Part shown: positions 13,495 to 23,236 of the stretch, piece after piece
Layout: every line of letters begins with the position of its first letter
Numbering within the stretch: the stretch's first letter is position 1
Origin: Eriocheir sinensis
Taxonomy: Eukaryota > Arthropoda > Malacostraca > Decapoda > Varunidae
DNA: 64,000 nt
Reading direction: 5' to 3'
Assembly (NCBI RefSeq): GCF_024679095.1
Contig: NC_066518.1
Location: 12,611,357-12,675,356 of the forward strand
The notes under the pieces: model-generated
Seen by the model: the letters and a program-made list of their open reading frames with translations, nothing else
Told to the model about the DNA's origin: nothing
Databases searched by the model: none
Position numbers and translations under genes: made by a program

Positions 13495-13595
13495 CTCGTA
13501 AATCTACCCATGGAAACACTAACACAGCCTCCTATGCCAAAGCCTTAGGAATTGTAGGTGTGTGTGAGCCCCGAAATGTTTGTGACAATGGACCT
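13495..13595 (+). repeat. Family R repeat, partial copy c
   Basis: A diverged 3' half of family R: CTACCCATGGAAA, CCAAAGCCTT, GTGTGTGAGC and CCCGAAATGTTTGTGACAAT align in order with the copy at 63.8 kb. It directly follows the LINE tail. Confidence 0.6.
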
Positions 13596-14048
13596 AAGAG
13601 CGGTCTGTCTCCCCTCCTGTGAAATTTAGCAACTTATTTATGAGGAAATGTCGACAAGTTAATAGGCCCTAGCGACCCTCATACACAAAATTAATGACAG
13701 AGATAATTAAAATGAGATCACTGAACCTAACATCTCAAATACCTAAAAAAAAAAATGTAACACTAATTATATATAACCAACAACACCCCTAAGCCATCCG
13801 CACCCTTCATGGAGATCAGTGTAATAAGATGTAGATCATTAAGGGGGGCATCAGGCAGGTAGGTATTGGCACAGGTAATACGGCTCACCTGTACTTAATG
13901 ACCCTCCACCTGCACGGAGATCAATGCCGGAGTGTTTCCCTCAGCGCATCGGTAAAGCTGATTGTCCGTAGCCCGTCCGATGCAGGTGTTTGGTGACGCC
14001 GGAATCGATAGCACTTACGTAATTAGCAGGTGAAGGGAGGGACGTGCC

Positions 14049-14088
<40 letters not shown>

Positions 14089-15005
14089 GAATGGTCCGTG
14101 CTGGCGGGGTGATTGTGATTTTTTTTTTGTGGGGGGGAGGTGTTGAGGGGTGAGAGGATGTTTAATATTTACCCCCTTCTCTTTCTCTCTCTTGCTTCCT
14201 ATCTATATCTCTCCCTTTCTCTCTATTTATCTATACCTATGTCTGCCTATCAGTCTTACCAAATAATTCAGGAAATGAAGTGGATAAATTGAAGTTCACG
14301 GGAAGGGTGCGTGTAGTAGGTGGCAAAGGGAGAGCTTCTTCATGTAGAGGTGGATGGATGATTAAATGGTTGGATAGAAAATTACCTCAAAAGATAGCAA
14401 GATATTCGGGGAGTGGATGGATTCACGGGATAGGCAAAATGGAGAGCAACTTCATTCAGAGGTAGATGGATGGATGAATTGATAGGAGTAGAAAGGACGT
14501 AGTGAAGTTGTAAGGGAAGGGAGTGAGCAGAGAGGAGTGGAGTAGAGTTAAGGATGTGATGAGGCAGGGTGTTGCAAAAGAGGGAAAAAATGGAAGATAG
14601 AAGCGTGGATACCTCAACACATACATCATCATCATCATCATCATCATCATCAGTTGGGTGTTGATATGATCCATTGAAAGAGTGACGTGGCAAGAAGACG
14701 GGACGGTAGGCAATACATTTACTCCTCATCACCTTAGGGGTTTATAAACACACATATTAACGTGATTCACCACAGGCCCAGACCCCCCCCCCCCCCTCCG
14801 GTGCTCTCAAAAAATAATTTGTCAGGAGGGATGGCGAAGGCGGCACGAATGAGATAAGGAATTAGATAAGGAACCCCTGCAAGGCTTCTCCCACCACCAC
14901 CACCATCACCACCACCACCTCCTTACAACACCTCACCTCCCAACACCAACACCGCCACCCCCTCCCTGCCCCCCGTCACTTAATGGAGCGGGACACTGAT
15001 TGAAG

Positions 15006-15043
<38 letters not shown>

Positions 15044-15305
15044 CCATCCTCCCCCTTCCTCCCCCACCACACACACTTAACACTAAACACTCCCACCCAA
15101 TTACCAGGCCATTCCTTCGATTTTCCAGGCGTTAATCTGTAAAGAGATAGATAACGCGTAATGGACCGCGCCAGACCTGACCCGAGGACTAACCACCAAT
15201 TTGTCTCCAACTTCCTCGTTCGGTCGTTAGCGCGTTCCGTTGGCCTGTTTTGGATTGCAGGTTTCGGGGAGAGGAAGAGAGAGTGAGTGTTCAAGTTACG
15301 CCTCT
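13596..15305. other. No gene; GT, CAT, CA microsatellites
   Basis: (GT)n at 14051-14087, ATGGATGG-rich imperfect repeats at 14280-14480 with a short AGTGGATGG duplication, (CAT)n at 14626-14651, (CA)n at 15008-15041. Otherwise mixed composition. No supported exon. Confidence 0.6.
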
Positions 15306-15374
15306 GCCTCCTCCTCCTCCTCCTCCTCCTCCTCCTCCTCCTCCTCCTCCTCCTCCTCCTCCTCCTCCTCCTCC
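15306..15374. repeat. (CTC)n microsatellite
   Basis: About 69 bp of CTC trinucleotide repeat followed by pyrimidine-rich sequence to about 15680. The polyP, polyS and polyL frames are artefacts. Confidence 0.95.
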
Positions 15375-15779
15375 TTGTTTGTTCTCACTCCCATGTATCA
15401 CGCCCACTCCTTTCCCTTCCTCATTACTCCACCTCGATTTATTCTTTTCTCCTGCCTCTCTTCTCTTCTCGTCTCCTCTGCTCTATTCGTGTTCGTTGTC
15501 GTTGCCCTTCTTTCCCTCTCCTCCTCACCACCTGCTCCTCCTCTTCTCTCATCTCGTAATAGTTCTCGCTCTTCTTTTTTCCTTCTCCTTCTCCTCACCA
15601 TTCCTGTCATCTCCACTCTTCTTCGTCCCCGTTGCTCTTCTTTCCTCCTCCTCCTCCTCTTGTCCCCGTGCTACTGTTTACCTCCCTCGTAATGACAGCC
15701 CATAACTCACAGCTTCCATCTGCTAATTACACACCCTCGGCTGCAGACAATTCATCAAGGCGACGTCGCGGGCAGGATA

Positions 15780-16129
15780 GTGAGTCATTACAAGTTGGTC
15801 CCGCATGGCTTGGTGCATTGAGGGGCGCGAGAGGGTGGGCGAGAGGATTGTATGTGCTGAAGGGTGTGGCTTATATGGTGGAAGGGAGATGGTAGGAGGG
15901 AGAGAAGAGGGTGGTAGCGTGTATAGAAAAGGGGTCTGGGTGGAGTTTAGAAAGATGGATGTGATGAGGAAAGGGTGTGGAGGGTAAAAAGAAGATAGGG
16001 AAGGGAGGGGAATGGGAAGGAAAGGAGCGATTGTAAGGCAAGGTGAGGGGGAAGAATTGGGAAAGGAAGAAAGGAAGTAGGGAGGAGTTTAGAAGGATGG
16101 GAGGGGTGAAGAAAAGAAGGGTGTGGATA
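15780..16129. repeat. Diverged G-rich minisatellite (left flank of 4-kb element)
   Basis: G/A-rich sequence with recurring blocks GAAGGGTGTGG, GAAGGGAGATGG, AGAAAAGGGG, GGAGTTTAGAA and AAGAAAGGAAG at about 100-150-bp spacing. The same blocks resume at 20154 beyond the 4-kb element, so that element was inserted into one array. Confidence 0.75.
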
Positions 16130-16365
16130 TAGTCCGGTAATTAAAGCAAAAAAATCCACTTAGGTTGGACAAAATTGCTTTATTTTGTTTCTCAACTGAT
16201 TTTGGCAGGAAATTAGGTCTACTAGTCAGGAAAAAAAATCTACCCTAATCTGCTCACTGCTAGTACCCCAAATTTTCCTAATCCAAGATGGCCGCCATCG
16301 TGGGTACCGAATGCCAAAAAATAGCATATCTTTCAAACTAATAGGGCTGTAAATGCAAACAAAGT
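16130..16365 (+). repeat. Left terminal inverted repeat of the 4-kb element
   Basis: Reverse complement of 19927-20153 over nearly its whole length, ending inward at GCAAACAAAGT. Agreement is very high except for an outer patch (about 16141-16164) where the two ends differ in sequence and length. Contains the word AAGATGGCCGCCATCGTGGG. Confidence 0.93.
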
Positions 16366-16596
16366 GTCAAATCCTATCATTTTGGGGTCAGAGAATTCAT
16401 TTATAACATTTTTAATATGACTGAGATGTGTTCAAACCTTGACTCTGACAAGAATCCCTCATTGTATCATGTAATTAAATCAAGTAAGATAAGGTCAAGT
16501 ACCTACAGTATAATTTATTCATCTTGAATGTACCGTATAGTTTAGTCTACTTGAACTTATTAACACCAAATTTCCAAGCCTTAACACCCAGACAGT

Positions 16597-17798
16597 CTAA
16601 TCATCTAGAAACTCTTCACTGTTCACTCCAGCATTGGTGCATGTGATTCCCTTGCAGTAACCACAAGCCAGTGTGCACGACAGTCCATTCTTGCGACAGG
16701 AACAGGTGTTTTTGTCGCACCTGCCATGGCAGTTGCATTTGACCAGTTTCAGTAAGGATGCTGGAGCTGCATCTCTTCGCATACTCACTGGCTTGAGCTT
16801 CATATTCTGGCCTTTGTGGAGCAACCATCCCCATTTGGTTGGATCAAGGATATTGCCTAACCAGGTCTGTACCTGGTGGTACACTCGGTAACTATGATAC
16901 CTGGCTGCATCACAAGTGGGTGGTAGAGATTCAGGAGGCAGATAGACTGACCTAGACGCCACCTTCCTACTGAACATGGCTGCTCTTTCAAAGTCAAGGC
17001 TATTTCCAGGCTTGCAGCTGTACAGGATTTCTAGAGAGGCCTGGCCATGCTTGTTGATTTCATCATGGCTTTGATTTGGTTTCATAAATACACGAGCATG
17101 GTCCTTGAGCAGATGGCATTTGGTCATTGCTTTGACTTTTCCAATGCTGTATGGCCTCGATGTCGTATCACACCCTGTGATGGCATGTAGGAGGAGCAAC
17201 GATGCAGTAAGGCTAGAGGGTAGGTGGTCTTGTAGGATCCGGATGTTGATGACCTTGCTGGTTGTCTGTAGGAAGACGACATGATGTCTGGGACTGAGAT
17301 GGTGCAGCAGCAGGACTAGCAGGTCAGTGTCATCCCCAACAACAGCCACTGATGTCCTCTTAGCTATGGTACATGCTGTTGACACAATGTCATAGTCGGC
17401 ATCATCAGCACTGTGGTGAAGGTCAACTCCAGCTTTCTCCAGCTCACTGCCAATGAAGTACAGAAACTTCTGTTTGTTCCTGGGGTTTGCAAGAAATGCC
17501 TTCTTCTTCATGGTCAGCTTCATTTCTGGCTTGAAGTCAATTTCTGCTCCGAGGGTCTTTGCGCTGGAACGTCTCTGATGTGTTTCATCCTTGGTAGAGG
17601 GACCACTTCCATACCCATCAAATATGACAACAGCATGCCCGTAGTGGCGAAGTATATACTGCACATACAGACTGGACAGATTGGCATATGCTGTCTGGTT
17701 GGGCCATGGCAGCCGTTGCAAGAGTGCACCACCATCAAGAACATATACTGTGTATGGAATCCACCCAGGATGAGGACAATCTGTTGCAGTGGACTCTC
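16597..17798 (-). pseudogene. 4-kb element protein, FEN/XPG-like nuclease and CXC C-terminus
   Basis: Open from a stop near 17799 to the stop at 16597, with no in-frame ATG before the motifs (a TTG lies at 17721). Counting from that TTG: VLDGGALL just upstream, VVIFDGYGSGPSTKD (31-45), DDADYDIV (106-113), VVGDDTDLLVLL (127-138), HAITGCDTTSRPYSIGK (179-195), then KCNCHGRC, NTCSCRKNGLSC and CGYC (328-356), a CXC/tesmin-like Cys cluster. FEN/XPG 5' nucleases have Asp in an N-terminal helix, VFDG, an E/D-x-E/D cluster, DxD and GxDY..IxGIG in this order, so the fit is good motif by motif. Nuclease activity is an inference. Confidence 0.75.
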
Positions 17799-18266
17799 TC
17801 TAGGCTGAGCTTCGATGATCATGAAGGCAATCCACCACAACTGCTGGTCGAAGGTGATGACCGGAGTTGTGTTGTACTTGCTAGCATGGTCCACAACATA
17901 TTCCAAAGTGGAGCGCACACAGGTAGGGTCAGATGGCGTGAGATCAATCATGGGTAAAAATATGTCAGAGCTTTTTCCAGGATGTGGGATGTTGCAATGC
18001 AGCATCTGCATGTACCCTGACCACATTGGTTTTGGTTTTAGAAGGTGGAAGGCCACTGTCCACATCACATCAAGGTTGTCATTCTGTATGTCTCGCTGGA
18101 ACATTTCAATATTGGTATACATAATTTTGGAAAGAACTGCCTTTGGATCTCTTTGTTCCACCAGATTTACTTTTGCTAATTGCTTGATGACCTCCATGTC
18201 CACCTTGAGTCGTGGGATTCTCCTGGTACTTTGGATAGCTGGGGTGAGTGTTGCCATTTGGCCCAT
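17520..18266 (-). pseudogene. 4-kb element protein, central part
   Basis: Frame from ATG at 18266. The supported part is about 17755-18266: PAIQSTRRIPRL, PKPMWSGYMQML, FLPMIDLTPSDPTCVRSTLEY, TPVITFDQQLWWIA and IVLILGGFHT are all typical of the recurrent animal family. After GGFHT (about 17752) the frame loses resemblance and runs over the next block out of frame. In relatives I recall GGFHT is followed by a long further segment (SFLG to RAVRGH-like) that is missing here, so an internal deletion with frameshift near 17750 is likely. Function of this region is unknown. Confidence 0.65.
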
Positions 18267-19642
18267 TACATGGATTGACCGTGGCCATCTAAGGTTCTGG
18301 ATGCATGGTCAACATTGTCTGCTTGGTATTGGAGGAAGGAATGGGCCACTTGTTCTGGGAGATTATCACCTTGTACTACGGCAGCATTGCTTCTGTACTT
18401 GTTTGCTTCTGTGTACGAGGAGCAGAAGCCAAGTTTATTGATCATGTCGACCAGATCACGGTGACCATACTTGTGTTCCAGTGCCACACTGAGACCAACT
18501 TGTAGGGGTGGGAGAAATGAGCGTGGACAAGTAGACTGCATGATAGACTGACCTATTGAGGCGATATGCAACTTTGCATTTCTGCTCTTGATAATGCTGC
18601 CTAGGAGAAGTTGCAATGAATTAGGCAGGTATGCAACATTTGATTCAACAGAGCGCATATCCTGTGTTGTTGGATACTCCCCTTTATGATGTTCCATTGA
18701 CTTTATCTCTGTTCTTATGAATTTCCCAACTGTTTCAATAAGTCTGTCCATATCAGAGAGTTCTTTCATTTCACTTGGTGTGTCATGGGCTTCTTGAATG
18801 ATGGATTTAACATTGGACGTTAGGGTGACGACATTAGGGCATTGTCTGATGGTAGTAATTGACACCCTTGCTCCATAGTAGTTCTCCAGCTCTCGTTTCA
18901 GTTGCTTGGGGGTGTAGACTTCCTCTTCGTTCATGCCACTCTCTTTAAGCATAACTTGGTGCAAGTCTTGTAATGTAATGGTTTCGTCATCGTTCTTTTC
19001 CAAAAAGTCTATTGCATATTGAATAGCACCTACTTTAGATGTGCTTCTAGGTCGACCAACTTTTCTTCTCTTGGTGGAAGAAGTGCACTCCTTAGATGCA
19101 AATTCTGGAAGAGCCTTTCCCTCCATGAACAGATCCTTGCATGTGTGGTGGTATAGGGCCTCCTCAGCTGGTAGATCATTTACCACTAAGAGACGAGACT
19201 GGACCTTCAAGGCCCATTCATCCTCCCTCATGTCACAGTGACTTAGAATGTTCTCTTGAAACCCTAGTGTCATAACATGGCTGTATCTGTAACTAGCTTT
19301 GGTAGGATTTTTCTGTGCTAGACACGTTTCTACAAACAGTCCACAGAAGAGGCAGTGAGTTTTGAAATAAAAAACATTTTCCTCAGCTGATCTCAGGTTT
19401 GGTTTTATCTCTTCAGATGAATCACGCTTTTTAGCAGATTTGATGGTTTTTGGATTTGTGTGCCTACTTCTACATACTTTGTGAACAAGGATATCATGAT
19501 TTTCGTCAAAAACCAAATCTGGTACATCTAAGTTTCTTTCTTTGTTCGCTTTGTTAATGCTAGTACACCCTTTCTTTGTCAATTTGGCATAATCATTCGG
19601 CTTGTCTAGGTTAATAGTTTCTCTACAGATAACACATGCCAT
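18266..19642 (-). pseudogene. 4-kb element protein, N-terminal part (Zn modules, AT-hook)
   Basis: 458 codons from ATG at 19642. Residues C3, C6, H54 and C57 (ACVICR to VHKVCR) form one likely zinc module; C97, C100, H165/H166 and C168 (CLFC to HHTC) form a second. TKRRKVGRPRS (190-200) combines a basic nuclear-localisation-like run with the GRP core of an AT-hook. The frame ends TLDGHGQSM, which in relatives I recall (DGHGT-like) continues into the next domain, so the stop at 18266-18268 looks like a frameshift within one long protein. Stop and next ATG overlap as TAATG. Predicted role: DNA binding and nuclear targeting (inference). Confidence 0.75.
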
Positions 19643-19926
19643 CTCTGTTTATTCTTCAGTTCAGTTCATCTACCCTCCACCACAAATTTGCTGTTATTCC
19701 CTGCACATGCTACCTGTAAAATGAAGAAAGCCATTTACAATCTAGAAAAATGTCATAACAGTAAAGACATGCTGTGAATTACAAATAAGACAGAATAAAG
19801 TAGAATAATATGACCATTTTATCGAACAATTTTGAGTACGCATGCGATTATCTGAAAATAGGTCACATACAGACAAAAAATACCATAATAAATGAACTCC
19901 TTGACCTAAAAAACATAGGATTAGTT

Positions 19927-20153
19927 ACTTTGTTTGCATTTACAGCACTATTAGATTGAAAGATATGCTATTTTTTGGAATTTGGTACCCACGATGGCGG
20001 CCATCTTGGATTAGGGAAAATTTGGGGTACTAGCAGTGAGCAGATTAGGGTAGATTTTTTTTCCTGACAAGTAGACCTAATTTCCTGCCAAAATCAGTTG
20101 AGAAACAAAATAAAGCAATTTTGTCCAACCTCCGCCATTCATTTACTGGACTA
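19927..20153 (-). repeat. Right terminal inverted repeat of the 4-kb element
   Basis: Mirror of 16130-16365; starts inward at ACTTTGTTTGC and ends at TTACTGGACTA. The AAGATGGCCGCCATC word common to both TIRs holds a YY1-like CCATnTT-type core and could serve as promoter or transposase binding site (inference). Confidence 0.93.
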
Positions 20154-20440
20154 ATAGGATGTTTTGAAGGGCATGGCGTATGTAGGGTGAAGGGAGAATG
20201 GGAAAAGGGAGGAGAGGGGATAGTAAGGCAGGGTGATAGGGTGAATAGAAAAGGGCACTGAGAGGTAGGGGGGATTGGATGTGTTGAAGGGAGATGGGCA
20301 ATGGGAGAAGGAGGGAGATAGTGAGACAGTGTGATGATGGGGGAGAATAGAAGAGGAAGAAAGGAAGCAGGGTGGGAGTTTAAAAGTATGGGAGTGGAGA
20401 GTGGATTAAGATAGGAGGAAGAGGAGAGTGTGTTTCATTA
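20154..20440. repeat. Diverged G-rich minisatellite (right flank)
   Basis: Continues the array of 15780-16129: GGATGTTTTGAAGGGCATGG, GTGAAGGGAGA, GAATAGAAAAGGGC, TTGAAGGGAGATGG and GGAGTTTAAAAG blocks recur at 100-150-bp spacing. Confidence 0.75.
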
Positions 20441-20831
20441 TTCAATTAGGAAATGGAGTAAGCAGGGTGCAGTGTATGATAGGGGCGTGGCAAGCAAGGG
20501 TGTGGGAAGGGGGGGAGGGAGGGAGGGAGGGAAAGGGGGGCTATATTAATAAGGGGAAAAATAAAAGAGGTGGAAGTCTTTGTTAGTTGTTTTTTCTGTC
20601 TTATTTTTTTCTTTGGTGTCTTTATCACTGGGAGAGAGAAGCATTGATTTCCTTATTGATTTACTTGTTTTTTTTATTTATTTTCTTTTTTTTTTTTTGT
20701 TATTTTACGAACGCGTTGATTGGTTCATTATTAGTTTCGGTATTGATCGTGTTTTTATTTTTATTTCTAAGCCATTCTTCATTTTTTTTTTGTGTGTGTG
20801 GTTCTTCCTTTTGCGAGCGAGATGGTTGATT

Positions 20832-20868
<37 letters not shown>

Positions 20869-21235
20869 TCCCCCCCCCCCTACACACATATCACTTCGCC
20901 TTTCTTCCTCACTACCACCACCTCCTCCTCCTCCTCCTCCTCCTCCTCCTCCTCTTCCTCTTCCTCCTTTCCCCCATTCATCTACAAGCCTCTTTAAGTT
21001 TCCTCGTTTCCATTGCCTCTCGCCGCACCTTCCCTGACTCTCCATCGCCCTAAAACACTCGCCTCCTCGCTTCCTCCTCGCCTTTATCGCCCTACAGTGT
21101 CCTTCCTTTGTTCCTTCTTCCTTCGCTCACATTCTTACGCCTTCCGCTAGCCTTTTGTTTCTCCTTTCCCGCTGAACAGCCTCGATTTAACTCTCTGTAC
21201 CTCTTCCTCCTCCTCCTCATCTTCCTCCTCCTCTT
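20441..21235. other. No gene; GGGA-rich, T-rich, CA and CTC repeats
   Basis: (GGGA)n-like at 20510-20540, T-rich to 20800, (CA)n at 20834-20866, CTC/TCC tract at 20917-20970 and a second pyrimidine tract at 21200-21236 that abuts the LINE fragment. Confidence 0.7.
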
Positions 21236-21825
21236 CTAGTTCTTGAGTTGGTTTGCAGTTCGAAGAATTTGGAGTAATCGACGTTATTGAACGTTTTCAG
21301 ATACTTGAAGACTTGAATCATATCCCCTCATAGGCGTCTTTTCTCCAGGAACGACTCAAGCGACTCAATCTCTTTACATTGGAGAAAAGACGCCGACGAG
21401 GGGATATGATTCAAGTCTTCAAGTATCTGAAAAAGCTCAATAACGTCGATTACTCCAAATTCTTTGAACTGCAAACCAACTCAAGAACTAGAAATAACGG
21501 TTTACTCATTCAGTCGAGTCGATGTAACACAGACATTGGAAGGAGTTTCTTTTCAAACCGCGTCATCCGCCACTGGAACAATCTTCCCTCAGAAGTAGTA
21601 AATGCGAATACCATCAACTTCAAATATAGAATCGACCGTCATTTTGCTGCGCAGGGAGTAAACTGAATAACGAGGGGCTTTCATCTGCTCCTCAATATCG
21701 AGGTGCTTTCATCTGCTCATCAACCCCCAAGTGGCGGTCGAGCAAATTAAATCACCCAAGCGGGCGACCTCGTAATGAGCCAATAGGCTTTCTGTTGCCT
21801 GGATTTCCATGTTTCCATGTTTCCT
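21236..21825 (+). mobile_element. CR1-like LINE, family A, 3' fragment with inverted 5' duplication
   Basis: The forward part (from about 21348) carries the last ORF2 codons, a 3' UTR and the terminal CATGTTTCCATGTTTC, exactly as the LINE ending at 37615. The first 112 bp (21236-21347) is a reverse-complement copy of 21380-21491 (5 mismatches by eye) with a 32-bp spacer. Both outer flanks are TCC/CTC-type pyrimidine tracts. Confidence 0.9.
21353..21666 (+). pseudogene. LINE ORF2 C-terminus (family A fragment)
   Basis: Reads ERLKRLNLFTLEKRRRRGDM, then IQVFKYLKKLNNVDYSKFFE, CNTDIGRSFFSNRVIRHWNN and IDRHFAAQGVN stop, matching codon for codon the C-terminus at 37141-37461. Only about 100 codons remain, so it is a dead 5'-truncated copy. 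Confidence 0.88.
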
Positions 21826-21971
21826 CCGCCGCCGCCGTCTTCCTTTACCTTCCTTATAGTTTTCCATCTTCGTGTTTTGCTTCGCTTCTTTTCTCCTTTT
21901 TTTGCTTTTTTAGGATCGTCTTTTGCGCTGTTAAGTGTTTGTGTGTGGGGGGGGGGGGGTTAGTGTTAGTG

Positions 21972-22018
<47 letters not shown>

Positions 22019-22062
22019 GTCATTGATCTTTTCTGAACTCTTCATGACCTCCCCCTCCCCCT

Positions 22063-22141
<79 letters not shown>

Positions 22142-22250
22142 TCTCTCTTCCACCCAAAACATCCCACCCCACAACCCCATTATCCCCTTCCCCTTCCCCT
22201 TCCCCCGCCCCAACACCACTTCCCGAACTGAGGGCGTCGCGTCCTCGTCC
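21826..22250. repeat. (GT)n and (CT)n microsatellites
   Basis: A G-run at 21948-21958, (GT)n at 21977-22013 and (CT)n at 22068-22137, with C-rich sequence after. Confidence 0.85.
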
Positions 22251-22251
22251 T

Positions 22252-22298
22252 GGGGCCGGGGCAGGGCGGGGTGGGGCGGGGCGGGGCGGGGGTGGGGT
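22252..22298 (+). other. G-run cluster, potential G-quadruplex / GC boxes
   Basis: About eight runs of three or more G within 47 bp with repeated GGGGCGGGG words, the Sp1 GC-box consensus. No adjacent first exon is visible, so promoter function is not supported; a stable quadruplex is likely on sequence grounds. Confidence 0.6.
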
Positions 22299-22370
22299 AA
22301 GTTGGTTCTGGTGGTGGCCGTCGACGCTGCCTCCACCCCCTCCCGGCAGCCCCTTAGCGGTCCTTAGTGA

Positions 22371-23200
22371 CGTTGTTAAGCTGCGGGTGGTGGGTGATCG
22401 CCTCTGTGACCTCCTCTACTCCCTCCCCGCATCCTACCCTCCTGCCCTCTCATACTCCCCCCCCCCAGGTTCGTTTTGCTTTCTTCTTCTCTTCCCTTCT
22501 TCCATTTTCTTTCTTCTATCCCTTCCCGCTTCCCTCTCTTCCCGTCTTCTGGCCCCCCCCCCATTCTCGCTCTCCTTTCCTCCTCTCCTTTTTTTATTCT
22601 GTTGCATCTCATCCTCTTATTCCTCCTATTGTCCTCTGCTTTATCTTCTTCCTCCCTTTCCTTCTTTTTTTTTTCTATTTTAATCCTGGTGCTTCTTATT
22701 CTCTCATTCCTCCTTTTGTCCTTCTCCTCTTCATCTTTTTTTCGTCTTCTTCCTCCTCTTCCCACTCTTGTTCGTTTTTTCCCCACTTCTCTGTACCTAC
22801 TTGTTCCTTTTCCTCCTTCTCTCCTCCCCCTCCTCCTTCTCCTCCTCTCGACATTTCTCTTATTCTTCTTTCTTTCTTTCTATTACTGCTATTCATAATA
22901 TACTTTTACATCTCCTGGTTTTTCTCCTCCTCTACATTATTCCCCTTCCTCCTCCTCCTCTTCCTCTTCCTCTTCCTCCTCGTTATTTTTCCCTCTTCTC
23001 TCTCTTCTCTAGGACCTGTTCTGCTTCATTTTCCGTTTGTTCTTTTCTTTCCTCCTCCTCCTCCTCTTCTCCTCCTCCTGGTGCGCGATATAAAGTGTCA
23101 GTTGGAAGTGGGTCGCGTCTGCTGGTCCTTCTGCGTCGGTCTGTGGCCTCTAGTGTTGGTCTGATTTGGTCTTTGTCTTTGTCTCGGTTTGGGCTGGGTT

Positions 23201-23236
<36 letters not shown>

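Larger units (their letters stand above)
16130..20153 (-). mobile_element. 4.0-kb TIR DNA element encoding a FEN/XPG-like nuclease with CXC domain
   Basis: Bounded by 236- and 227-bp terminal inverted repeats with outer ends TAGTCCGGTAA and TTACTGGACTA, flanked on both sides by ATA (16127-16129 and 20154-20156), a possible 3-bp target site duplication. The interior carries one minus-strand coding unit of about 3 kb, now in three frames (18266-19642, 17520-18266, 16597-17798). In order it holds two Cys/His modules, an AT-hook, a conserved central region, acidic motifs in FEN/XPG order, and a CXC Cys-rich end. I recall closely similar uncharacterised proteins repeated in many animal genomes. 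The mobility role is inferred from TIRs plus insertion into a minisatellite; I see no DDE, tyrosine or HUH motif. Confidence 0.8.

Noticed and set aside
16597..17721. Start of translation at the TTG at 17721
   Set aside because: The conserved VLDGGALL lies upstream in the same open frame, so the TTG is internal; the block is part of a longer, broken protein.
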